64,000 nucleotides of DNA from Methanosarcina sp. MTP4 (GTDB lineage: Archaea; Halobacteriota; Methanosarcinia; Methanosarcinales; Methanosarcinaceae): the NCBI RefSeq assembly GCF_000970045.1, contig NZ_CP009505.1:2046001-2110000 (forward strand), written 5' to 3'. The notes beneath the pieces were generated by a model. The model saw nothing but the letters and a program-made list of their open reading frames with translations. It did not search any database and was not told the DNA's origin. Shown here piece by piece: positions 54,507-62,751 of the stretch. Every line of letters begins with the position of its first letter. Within the stretch, counting starts at the first letter, position 1. Position numbers and translations under genes: made by a program.

Positions 54507-55151
54507 TTAAAGGAGAAGCTCCTTTGCTTTGGTAACTGCTTCACTGGCGTTTTCAGCATAGCAGTCCGCGCTGATTTTGTCAGCCCAGGCCTGGGTGGCG
54601 GGTGCGCCTCCAACCATTACCTTGACGTTCTCCCTCATACCTTCCTCTTTCAGGAGCTCGATGACTTCCTTCTGGCCTGGTAGGGTTGTGGTCATCAGGG
54701 CAGACAGTCCAATCATGTTTGCTTTGACTTCCTTTGCCTTTTCAATAAAGTTCCTGAGAGGGACGTCCCTTCCAATGTCATGGACTTCAAAACCTGCAGA
54801 CTGGAGCATGGTAGAAACAATAGACTTCCCAATATCGTGTACGTCCCCCTCTACGGTCCCATTCACGATGACCCCGAGCTTTTTACTCTCACTGCCTTCT
54901 GGCATGTTGGCTTCAAGAACTGCGACCCCTGCGGTCATTGCATCTGCAGCCATCATCACATGGGGCAGGAAAAGTTTCCCTCTTTCGAAAAGGACTCCGA
55001 CCTCGTTCATGCCTGCTGCAAGTCCTTTCTCAATGATTTCTGCAGGTTCCATTACTTCTTTTGCCTTTTCTACGGCAGCGAGTACTGCGTCCTTCTTACA
55101 GGAGATAATCGCATCCGAAAGTTCCTGAATTAATTCTTCTTTGTTTGCCAT
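54507..55151 (-). CDS. mtbC: Methylamine methyltransferase corrinoid protein, dimethylamine (MtbC) type
   Basis: 214 aa from ATG 55151 ('MANKEELIQELSDAIISCKK'; GGAGG seven bases before). The N-terminal helical cap (about 5-90) is followed by the Rossmann-like B12 domain with 'GDVHDIGKSIV' (D-x-H-x-x-G, His is the lower cobalt ligand) near 120, 'SALMTTTLPGQ' near 168 and 'GGAPAT' near 197. In the pathway it takes the methyl group from dimethylamine via the pyrrolysine enzyme MtbB and passes it to MtbA and coenzyme M. The MtbC rather than MtmC/MttC call rests on 'VEKAKEVMEPAEIIEKGLAA', remembered from MtbC. No mtbB gene is adjacent, which is unusual. Confidence 0.8.
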   Translation of the reverse strand: MANKEELIQELSDAIISCKKDAVLAAVEKAKEVMEPAEIIEKGLAAGMNEVGVLFERGKLFLPHVMMAADAMTAGVAVLEANMPEGSESKKLGVIVNGTVEGDVHDIGKSIVSTMLQSAGFEVHDIGRDVPLRNFIEKAKEVKANMIGLSALMTTTLPGQKEVIELLKEEGMRENVKVMVGGAPATQAWADKISADCYAENASEAVTKAKELLL

Positions 55152-55803
55152 TTTTAAAACCTCCATTCATAGGAAAACCGTTTTGCTCCTGATAGGGACA
55201 GGGCTGATCCTTTTTCATCTGCCATTTTCAACCTCTGTTGTGTGTCATGAAACAGTCCGGCTTTCTGAAGTACAGGGATAATCTGGAAATCTGAATAACC
55301 CTGATTGCTTTTCTTTTTGTTTTCAAAAATATTTAGCCTAGCCCATCCTGTTTTTACCAGAATGCCGGGAATTGGGCGCTATTCCGATCTCCGAGAAGGT
55401 CAGAAGGCATTGGCAGGGATAAAGAGATTCAGGAAGGCAGATGTGCCAGATCCCTTCAGGGGGATAACGGCGTTAATTATGCGCATATACACAGGGGGCT
55501 GGTATAGCGCAAAGGATTAGCATGGCGCAAGAGGTTGGCCATACGCGGGAGATTAGTATATATGGAAATGCTTGAATAATTAGAGTAGACCTGTTCGGGG
55601 TACAATATAGAAAGATCTGTTCAAAGTACAATATATAGGATATAGTATACAGGGTATTCAGTATAGTATACAGGATACGGAGAAGTTTCACTTCCTCGTA
55701 CCTTCATCTCTCTGCTTATTGCTGCTTTATTGGGGTCCGGGACCGGAAGCCACGATAAAAAGCACAATATTTTTATAAATCGTAAGTATATAATATGATT
55801 GAA
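55152..55803. promoter_or_regulatory. Divergent control region between mtbC and the Msr-type regulator
   Basis: 652 bp, with no gene supported. The mtbC side should have a long leader, as methyltransferase operons do. In 55585-55680 there is an imperfect repeat of (GTTC)GGGGTACAATATA and TATAGTATACAGG. On the regulator side, ATATTTTTATAAATCG (55768-55783) provides a TATA box about 25 bp before the start, implying a leaderless or nearly leaderless mRNA. Confidence 0.5.
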
Positions 55804-56589
55804 ATGAGCTCTTCGTTATGTGATACACTCTGGCTTTCCGAGAAAAGGAAAAACCTGCTCCTTCTGTTGATGGAGGGTCCAAGGGATATGGGACAAATCA
55901 AAACGTCCCTGAACGTGACCTCCAAAGCCATGACGCCCCAGGTAAAGATCCTGCTGAAAGATGAACTGGTCGTCCTGGAAGAGGATTCCTACGAGCTTTC
56001 GGAAATCGGCAGGCTTGTTGTCGGGAACATGCTCCCCCTCCTTAATACCCTGGAGGTTATTGAGGATAACCGGGAATACTGGGCTAGCAGGGACCTTAGC
56101 ATCCTTCCTGAAAATCTTTTCCTGAGGCTCGGGGAACTTGGGGAATGCATGCTTATCGAACCCGACCTCAACCACATGTTCGACCTTCCCAGGGAGTTTA
56201 CGGAAAACCTGAAAAAAGCCGGGAAAATCCTTACCCTGGTTTCCTATTACCACCCACTCTACCCTTCCCTGTACTCGGAACTTGCGGAAAGCGGGGTTGA
56301 AATGTCAATAGTGGTTACCGAACCTGTGCTTGACCGAATGAAAAACGAGTGCAAGGAAGATTTTGAGACCATCATTAATGCGGAAAATACTCAGCTAGAA
56401 GTCTGCAGCGAAAAGCCGGGACTGCCAACCCTTGCCATCACGGACCGCTTCATGTACCTCTGCCTCTTTGATAAGCAGGGGAAATATGACCACAGTAAAA
56501 TCATGAGCTTTGATGCAAGTGCCCTGAAATGGGGCAGGGAACTGTTCATGCATTACCGGAAAGAAACCCGGAAAGTATCAGATGCCTGA
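55804..56589 (+). CDS. Msr-type winged-helix regulator with FilR1 (DUF1724) domain, copy 1
   Basis: 261 aa from ATG 55804 (matching the paralogue at 61876; ATG 55795 is alternative). The winged helix 'WLSEKRKNLLLLLMEGPRDM', 'IKTSLNVTSKAMTPQVKILL' covers about 8-75. The FilR1 domain lies at about 125-250 ('ITDRFMYLCLFDKQGKYDHS', 'ALKWGRELFMHYRKETRKV'). MsrA-like proteins of Methanosarcina activate methyltransferase genes. The divergent position next to mtbC makes that operon the probable target. It is followed by the sensor kinase at 56837. Confidence 0.85.
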   Translation: MSSSLCDTLWLSEKRKNLLLLLMEGPRDMGQIKTSLNVTSKAMTPQVKILLKDELVVLEEDSYELSEIGRLVVGNMLPLLNTLEVIEDNREYWASRDLSILPENLFLRLGELGECMLIEPDLNHMFDLPREFTENLKKAGKILTLVSYYHPLYPSLYSELAESGVEMSIVVTEPVLDRMKNECKEDFETIINAENTQLEVCSEKPGLPTLAITDRFMYLCLFDKQGKYDHSKIMSFDASALKWGRELFMHYRKETRKVSDA

Positions 56590-56665
56590 GAATGCGGGTA
56601 TTTTCAAGAAGAAGTAAAATGAGAAGTCCGAATTCGGGTTTTACTCGAGAGTCATTGCCTTAAGC

Positions 56666-56788
56666 TTCCCTTAATCATTTCCTTCATTCGTCCTTCCCTT
56701 AATCATTCTTCCCTTCATTCGTCCTTCCCTTAATCATTCTTCCCTTCATTCGTCCTTCCCTTAATCATTTTTCCCTTCATTCGTCCTC
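56666..56788. repeat. 31-bp tandem repeat
   Basis: About four copies of TCATTCGTCCTTCCCTTAAT plus CATTCTTCCCT between the regulator and the kinase gene. Pyrimidine-rich, non-coding. Confidence 0.92.
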
Positions 56789-56836
56789 CCCCTTACTCCT
56801 TCACAGCAAGCCAAAAAACACAGGATTGAACCCATC

Positions 56837-59368
56837 ATGAGATTCAAGGATGTCCCATTAAAAACCAAACTGATCCTTTACATCGTAATCGGGGTCTTGC
56901 TGGTTCTGGCAGCTTCCATGGGGGTTATCATCTCCACGGTTACCTCCCAGGAAGAAAAGCTGGCATACCAGCAGTCGGTAGAAATGTCCGCCAATTATGC
57001 GAACCGGTTCGATGCGGACATGAAAGCCAACTTTGCCATAGCAAAGACGATTTCCAACACCATGGACAGCTATGAGGCTTCGGATAGGGAAGAAGTCCTG
57101 GGCATCCTGAAAAACCTGCTTATTGAAAACCCCCTCCTTCTAGGGACATACGTAGCTTACGAACCAAATGCCTTTGACGGGAAGGACGCTGAGTTCGTAA
57201 ATTCTTCCGGCCATGATTCCACGGGCAGTTTTGTTCCTTACTGGAACAAAATGAACGGGCCGATTGTTCTGGACCCGCTGCTCCACTACGAGCACTCGGA
57301 CTATTACCAGCTTCCAAAGGAAACGAAAGGAGATTTGCTTACAGAGCCCTATTACTACGAAGGCGTGTTCATGATGAGTTATGTCTCCCCGATCTTTAAA
57401 GACGGAGAGTTCGTAGGGATAGGAGGAGTGGATGTGTCCCTGGAATACGTGGACGAGGTAGTCAGCGAGGTAAGGACCTTTGATACGGGCTATGCTTTTA
57501 TGGTGAGCAACACAGGGACATTCCTTTCCCACCCTACCCATAAGGACTGGATCGGGGAAAAAGGCCTCCATGATTTTGGGGAAGAGGACCTGGAGAAAGC
57601 CAGCAAGGACATTAAAAACGGGGTGGGAGGGCATCTGGAGACCACGGACCCTACAACCGGGAAAACCATTGTAATGTTCTACGAGCCCGTGGAAACGGGC
57701 AACTCCGCATTCGTCCTGGTCATCCCCAAAGAGGAAATGCTGGCCGGGGTGACAGCCCTCAGGAACAGGCTGCTCATAATCTCGGCTGTCTCGATCCTCT
57801 TCATGGCCGCCCTTGCCTGGATGATCGCCCGGTCCATTACAAGGCCAATTGATGAAATTGTTGAAGGGTTCAGCTGCATCGCTGATGATGCGGTAAAAGG
57901 AAAACTCGACAGCAGGGCAGATACCGACGTGGAAGTTGACTTCCGGGAAATCCCGCGGGGACTGAATAAGATCCTTGACGCGGTAATCGTCCCCATCCGG
58001 GAAACCATGAGGGTGACCAATGCCCTTGCGGAAGGGGAACTGAAAGAAAGGGTCAACCTGGATGTCGAGGGTGAGTTCAGGGAACTCGGGGATACCCTTG
58101 ACAAATTCTCCGAGACCCTCAACACGATAATCGATGACTCGAATGCGGTCCTCACCGCCTTTCAGAATAACGATTTCAAACATCCGGTCAGGGTCCACGG
58201 GCAGGGAGACTTCAAGCTCCTGACCGACGGGATAGAAGAAGCCCGCCGCTCCCTGGGCAGGGTCACGGCCGAGCGCAGGGAAGCTGAAAAAGCTCTGCTG
58301 GCTTATGCAATGGAGCTTGAGCAGTCCAACAAGCTGAAAGAAGATATGGAAAGGGTTGTTAATAACAGCCCTGTGGTTGCTTTCCTCTGGAAATACGAAG
58401 ATAAGTGGCCCGCAGAGTTCGTTTCGAAAAACGTCACCCGGTTTGGGTATGAGGTTGAGGATTTCACTTCTCAGCGCGTCCTGTACGGGGATATAATCCA
58501 CCCGGATGACCTCAAGATAGTAGAATCCGAACTGGTAAAGAACGTGGAGTCAGGTTCGGACGCTTATTCCCTGGAATACCGGATCTTCACTAAATCCGGA
58601 GAATTGCGCTGGGTTGATGAGAGGACCTTTGTCCAGAGGGACCTGAAGGGCGGGGTTCACCTGCAGGGTGTCATTCTGGATATCACAGAGCATAAGAAGG
58701 CTGAGGATGCCCTGCTCCTGATTGAAGAAGTCCGGAAAAAAGAAATCCATCACCGGATTAAGAACAACCTTCAGGTAATTTCAACCCTGCTTTATCTGGA
58801 ATCCGGGAACTTCGAGGACGAGAAAGTAATCGGGGCTTTCAAGGACAGCCAGCACCGGGTCAAGTCCATGGCCCTGGTCCACGAAAAGCTTTACCAGTCC
58901 GAAGACATGGTAAGCGTGGACTTTGCAGACTATATCCAGAACCTTACCAATTACCTCTTCCAGTCCTATTCCATTCGAAACGGAAATATCAGTCTGAAAC
59001 TTGACGTGGACAGGATCTTCCTAGGAATGGATACGGCAGTTCCTCTGGGAATCATCATCAACGAGCTGGTCTCAAATTCCCTGAAACACGCTTTTGCGGA
59101 AAAGGACAGCGGAGAGATCAACATCAGCTTGAAAAGGGATGAAAACAGTACGGCTGAAAATCCTGAAGAGTACTTTTTACTTGATGTCAGAGACAGCGGT
59201 GTGGGTTTCCCGGAAGACCTCGATTTCAGGGACACGGATTCTCTGGGTCTTCAGCTGGTGGTTTCCCTTGTTGACCAGATCGAAGGTGAAATCAGGCTTG
59301 ACACGAGTAAAGGAGGAACCGAATTCTTCATCTGGTTCAAGGAGTTGAAATGCAGGACAAAATTATGA
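56837..59368 (+). CDS. dCACHE-HAMP-PAS histidine kinase (HisKA_2 type)
   Basis: 843 aa. TM1 at about 11-34; extracytoplasmic double-CACHE domain at 35-308 ('YYQLPKETKGDLLTEPYYYE', 'YAFMVSNTGTFLSHP'); TM2 311-331; HAMP-like region 332-395 and a second helical repeat to 470; PAS 505-618; HisKA_2 with H639 in 'EIHHRIKNNLQVISTLLYLE'; HATPase with N-box 'INELVSNSLKHA' (741-752) and 'DSGVGFP' (786-792). It should sense a small external ligand and pass phosphate to the receiver protein encoded next (overlap or contact at 59368/59380). The context suggests a methylated substrate as ligand (inference). Confidence 0.93.
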   Translation: MRFKDVPLKTKLILYIVIGVLLVLAASMGVIISTVTSQEEKLAYQQSVEMSANYANRFDADMKANFAIAKTISNTMDSYEASDREEVLGILKNLLIENPLLLGTYVAYEPNAFDGKDAEFVNSSGHDSTGSFVPYWNKMNGPIVLDPLLHYEHSDYYQLPKETKGDLLTEPYYYEGVFMMSYVSPIFKDGEFVGIGGVDVSLEYVDEVVSEVRTFDTGYAFMVSNTGTFLSHPTHKDWIGEKGLHDFGEEDLEKASKDIKNGVGGHLETTDPTTGKTIVMFYEPVETGNSAFVLVIPKEEMLAGVTALRNRLLIISAVSILFMAALAWMIARSITRPIDEIVEGFSCIADDAVKGKLDSRADTDVEVDFREIPRGLNKILDAVIVPIRETMRVTNALAEGELKERVNLDVEGEFRELGDTLDKFSETLNTIIDDSNAVLTAFQNNDFKHPVRVHGQGDFKLLTDGIEEARRSLGRVTAERREAEKALLAYAMELEQSNKLKEDMERVVNNSPVVAFLWKYEDKWPAEFVSKNVTRFGYEVEDFTSQRVLYGDIIHPDDLKIVESELVKNVESGSDAYSLEYRIFTKSGELRWVDERTFVQRDLKGGVHLQGVILDITEHKKAEDALLLIEEVRKKEIHHRIKNNLQVISTLLYLESGNFEDEKVIGAFKDSQHRVKSMALVHEKLYQSEDMVSVDFADYIQNLTNYLFQSYSIRNGNISLKLDVDRIFLGMDTAVPLGIIINELVSNSLKHAFAEKDSGEINISLKRDENSTAENPEEYFLLDVRDSGVGFPEDLDFRDTDSLGLQLVVSLVDQIEGEIRLDTSKGGTEFFIWFKELKCRTKL

Positions 59369-59379
59369 AGGAGTTTACA

Positions 59380-59793
59380 ATGACCGAAGGAAGGATTCTT
59401 GTCGTCGAAGACGAGCATATAGTTGCAATGGGCATTAAGAAGATGCTGAAGAGCCTGGGGTACCAGGTAACAGGGATAGCCTCCTCAGGAGAAGACGCTA
59501 TCAGCAAAGCCGAAAGCACCTTTCCGGACCTTGTGCTCATGGACATCATGTTGAAAGGAAACATTGACGGGATCGAAGCCGCCCGGGAAATCATAAAACG
59601 TTTCGACCTCCCCGTGGTCTACCTCTCCGCATATTCCGACAGCAAGCTTCTTGAGCGGGCAAAGCAGACAGGCCCCTTTGGCTATATCGTCAAGCCCTTT
59701 GAAGAAAGGGACCTGCACAGTAGTATCGAAGTAGCGCTTCAAAGGCACGCGGTGGAAAAAAAGAAGCAGGAAGAAAATCCTGATTTACCGTAA
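59380..59793 (+). CDS. Stand-alone response regulator receiver protein
   Basis: 137 aa from ATG 59380 (AAGGAG six bases upstream; earlier in-frame ATG codons overlap the kinase gene). CheY fold: acidic pair 'VVEDEH' (about 7-12), phospho-acceptor D in 'LVLMDIMLKGNIDG' (about 55), T/S position 'YLSAYS' (about 84) and K in 'YIVKPFEE' (about 106). There is no output domain; the signal must pass to another protein, possibly the Msr-type regulator. Confidence 0.92.
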   Translation: MTEGRILVVEDEHIVAMGIKKMLKSLGYQVTGIASSGEDAISKAESTFPDLVLMDIMLKGNIDGIEAAREIIKRFDLPVVYLSAYSDSKLLERAKQTGPFGYIVKPFEERDLHSSIEVALQRHAVEKKKQEENPDLP

Positions 59794-59878
59794 AATGTAT
59801 ATAATTTTTCAATAAGATGCAGATATTTTCAATTAAATGTAGAACGATTTTCAATAAGAGTGGGACATTTTCAATTAG

Positions 59879-60035
59879 AGTCCCGAATGTAAATATTTAC
59901 ACTTATTTTATTAACCACGGAAGACACGGAAGACACGGAAGGATTGTGCCCCTATTTCCTTTATTCCGTGTTTTCCGTGCTTTCTGTGGTAATTTTCACT
60001 TGAGATTGGTGAAGGAATTTGGGTCTTTGACTATA
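59879..60035 (+). mobile_element. MITE-like palindromic element, copy C
   Basis: Same orientation as copy A. It begins AGTCCCGAATGTAAATATTT, with core AACCACGGAAGACACGG against CCGTGCTTTCTGTGG, and closes GGGTCTTTGACTATA. It differs from A by small changes only (AAGACACGG instead of AAAGCACGG in the left arm). The terminal inverted repeat is shortened at the left. Confidence 0.75.
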
Positions 60036-60284
60036 AATGTGGAAAATCTCCATTGAATTAAAAAATAGTATAGGAGTAATATTAAGCCCTGAATCAAAAA
60101 AGAGATGGGTAAAATCTGCGGGATACTTTTTACACGCCGGTTTTTCTTTTTAAAGGGGTTGTTTGAATCAGATACACTTCCCCTTTTTTGAGAATCGGGT
60201 TTCCTCTCGCATGGGGCTTTCACTTTTGAAGGGTTTTAAACTTTCATTTGTCAGTTTAATTAAATCCCAGCAGATTTCTTATTT

Positions 60285-60485
60285 TATTGGTGAGTTCCCA
60301 ACTCATATCCTATTTTTTACTATTGCCGTTTTACTATTGCTGTTTTTTTGTTGGTGAGTTCCCAACTTACATCCTGTTTGCGTTTAGCTGCCTTTTTTCT
60401 GCTGATGAGTTCCCGGCTCATCAACTCATATCCATTTGTGCTTATTCTGCCGGCTTCTTCATTGATGAGTCCCAACTCATATCCC
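60285..60485. repeat. Four spaced repeats with GAGTTCCCAACTC palindrome
   Basis: GGTGAGTTCCCAACTCATAT-type units occur at about 60291, 60354, 60404 and 60464, separated by 28-42 bp of T/C-rich sequence that is itself partly similar (GCTG/CTGCC). Units 2-4 are degenerate (AACTTACAT, CGGCTCATC, one base lost). Confidence 0.75.
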
Positions 60486-60701
60486 GGCATTGAGGTTCGT
60501 TTCCCATATGTCCAGATTTCCGCTATATGCCCTCCCTTTTCTTTTCCCACTACGTCAGAAGGGGGCGGATCTGCTCACATATATCTTATTCCCGATTATT
60601 TACTTTCTTGAACCTCTGATCATTTCAAGGTTAAAACCGACGCTGACCGGAGAACGACCAACGGGTTTCACTGTTCCCTGACAAATTAGTATATGCCCTT
60701 G

Positions 60702-60791
60702 CTTATATAAAGCCCAAACTCTGAGGTTTCATCAAGAGTAACGGGTTCTGGATAGGGCCCGGGGACTTTGCCTGCGACAGGAGATTTTTTT
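60702..60791 (+). ncRNA. Candidate short RNA with its own promoter
   Basis: CTTATATAAAGC (60702-60713) is an excellent archaeal TATA box. About 25 bp further a GC-rich stretch (GGATAGGGCCCGGGGACTTT, about 60750) ends in a run of seven T (60785-60791), a typical archaeal terminator. No ORF follows. A related ATTATATAGCCCAAAC sequence lies at 61565-61580. Confidence 0.3.
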
Positions 60792-61111
60792 ATGGCTTTA
60801 AAAATTACAATGGGATTAAAATGCAGTTTTCGTCAGACATGAAAACAGGTACCTGGCATCCCGGAAGCTAAAACTGTAGTTCAGGATGCACAAAAAAATA
60901 TGGTGCTGTAAGGGCATTGGGATAACCAGGAAAATACATTTCCATAACCATTTAAGGCACTGAGATGACTAACAACTATAGTTGAATAACTAATCCGGCC
61001 ACCTGTAATCCCGAAAAAACATATTGGGGAATAAAAATAAAAAGTCTCGAAAAAATGCCTACTAAAAAATTCAAAGTCCAATTCAAAAACAGAAAAGAAT
61101 TGTTGGAGGGG

Positions 61112-61154
61112 CCTGAGGGTTGTGACATAAAATCCCACCGCCACAACCTTCAGG
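61112..61154 (+). terminator. Strong stem-loop
   Basis: CCTGAGGGTTGTG pairs with CACAACCTTCAGG (12 of 13 pairs) across a 17-base loop and is followed by TTATTTTTC. It could be a terminator or part of a structured RNA; no gene precedes it on the plus strand. Confidence 0.5.
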
Positions 61155-61875
61155 TTATTTTTCAATGCATTTGCTGGGGTTCAAAAGAGGAGCATGAAGA
61201 ACTGCCTCCATTTCTGGTTTGGCCAGTTCCGTTCCAGCTCTCATTTTCTCAGGCGGGCCCGTAAAGAGCCAAACTGCACTCCCACGTGCGAGCCGACTTC
61301 TTCCGTTCTTCCTGAGATGTTTTTTCCCATTTTTTAAGGATGCAATTTTTTTGACTTTCGTCTTTTGAACTGTTTTTAGTACCAGTTAGTCGTTTAAACC
61401 GTTTAGACCGTTTTTTGTGCCATTTGTTGTTTAAACCGTTTAAACCGTTTTTAGTGCCAATTTTTTGAAATTATCTAAGTCAATATGCCGGGATTTCTCC
61501 TGGCAATTTGTTTGTGCCGGATAGGTATTCCCTTCCAGTTCCTGATCAATTATAGGGCCTGTATATTATATAGCCCAAACCATGATGCTCTTTCCGAACT
61601 TTCAGGTTAAAGTGAGGGGGATAGGAAATTGGACAAATGAGGTGGAAATGGACGGATGAGTGGAAAATGCCAGGGTGAACGGATATTTCAACGCCTTTAA
61701 AATTTTCAATGCCATTCGTGAAACGACCTTATCCCAAAATCAAGCAGTTATTTTTGCTAGCCTTTTATCCCTTTTAGATTACCTTTTACACCGTTAACTT
61801 TTTCTATATTCCATTTATTTTCCGATTAAGAACACAATTTTTAAATAAAATGATTCTTATAAAATATCTTTCATA

Positions 61876-62664
61876 ATGAGTTCTTCCCTGAGTGATACAA
61901 TCTGGCTTTCTGAAAAAAGGAAAAATCTGCTCCTTTTGCTGATGGAAGGGCCTCGGGACATCGAGCAAATAAAAGCCTCTCTTAATGTGACTTCAAAAGC
62001 GATGATGCCCCAGATAAAGATCCTGAAAAAGCAGGAGCTGATTCTTCAGGCCGAGGAAGTGTACGAGCTATCGGAGATTGGGAAACTGGTAGTTGGAAAC
62101 ATGCTCCCTCTTCTGAACACGTTTGAAGTCCTTGAGGACAACAAAGGGTACTGGGCAAGCCGGGACATGAGTGCCATACCCGAAGACCTGTTTATGCGCC
62201 TGGGGGAACTCGGGGAATGCATGGTGATAGAGCCCGACCTGAACCATATGTTTGACCTCCCCCGAGAATTTACTGAAAACCTTGCGAAATCCAGGTGCAT
62301 CATGAGTTCTCTTTCCTATTATCATCCCCTTTACCCTTCCCTTTATTCGAAACTTTCACAGAGTGATGCAAAAGTGGAAATCGTGGTGACGGAAGCAGTA
62401 TTCGAGAGACTGAAAACCGAATCTCCGACCGAACTTGGAGTACTGCTGAATTCCGGAAATACGGTAGTGAAAGTCTTTAGTGAAAAAAGCCTCAGGCTTC
62501 CCACAATTGCTGTCACCGACCGTTTCATGTACATCTGCCTTTTCGACAAGCAGGGAAAATACGATCACAGAAAGGCAATGAGCTTCGATGCAAGTGCAGT
62601 TCGCTGGGGCAGAGAACTTTTCATGCATTACAGGGGGCTATGCCGGGAAGTAACCGGTGTATAA
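61876..62664 (+). CDS. Msr-type winged-helix regulator with FilR1 (DUF1724) domain, copy 2
   Basis: 262 aa. It is closely related to the gene at 55804 through the whole length: 'WLSEKRKNLLLLLMEGPRDI', 'IKASLNVTSKAMMPQIKILK', 'VTDRFMYICLFDKQGKYDHR' and 'AVRWGRELFMHYRGL'. Differences cluster in the middle (about 150-200), the likely ligand or partner region. A TATA-like TTTTAAATAAAATG at about 61840-61853 lies about 25 bp before the start, so the mRNA may be leaderless. The next gene is the second sensor kinase. Confidence 0.87.
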   Translation: MSSSLSDTIWLSEKRKNLLLLLMEGPRDIEQIKASLNVTSKAMMPQIKILKKQELILQAEEVYELSEIGKLVVGNMLPLLNTFEVLEDNKGYWASRDMSAIPEDLFMRLGELGECMVIEPDLNHMFDLPREFTENLAKSRCIMSSLSYYHPLYPSLYSKLSQSDAKVEIVVTEAVFERLKTESPTELGVLLNSGNTVVKVFSEKSLRLPTIAVTDRFMYICLFDKQGKYDHRKAMSFDASAVRWGRELFMHYRGLCREVTGV

Positions 62665-62751
62665 ACGCTGTCGGCCGTCAAAGCCGTGAAATGGCAACCT
62701 GTTTTTCGCCGTTCAGCCTACCTGGCCATCAACTGGCGGGAGTTTGGTACA

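Larger units (their letters stand above)
59794..61875. other. 2-kb gene-poor region
   Basis: It holds MITE copy C, the GAGTTCCCAACTC repeats, a promoter-like sequence with possible short RNA, a strong stem-loop (all listed) and, at 61375-61460, an imperfect repeat of GTTTAAACCGTTTAGACCG. Small open frames (60881-61165 minus, 61055-61264 plus) have no start signals and are unrecognised. It separates the two regulator-kinase modules. Confidence 0.55.

Noticed and set aside
55305-55520. 71-codon open frame upstream of mtbC
   Set aside because: Lies in the presumed leader/control region; no RBS.
60285-60485. CRISPR array
   Set aside because: Only four degenerate repeats, spacers similar to each other and unequal in length, no cas genes in the window.
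60881-61165. Minus-strand 94-codon open frame
   Set aside because: Phe-rich AT-driven composition, no start signal, no recognisable motif.
61055-61264. 69-codon open frame
   Set aside because: No promoter or RBS at its start; it contains the stem-loop and is of unlikely composition.
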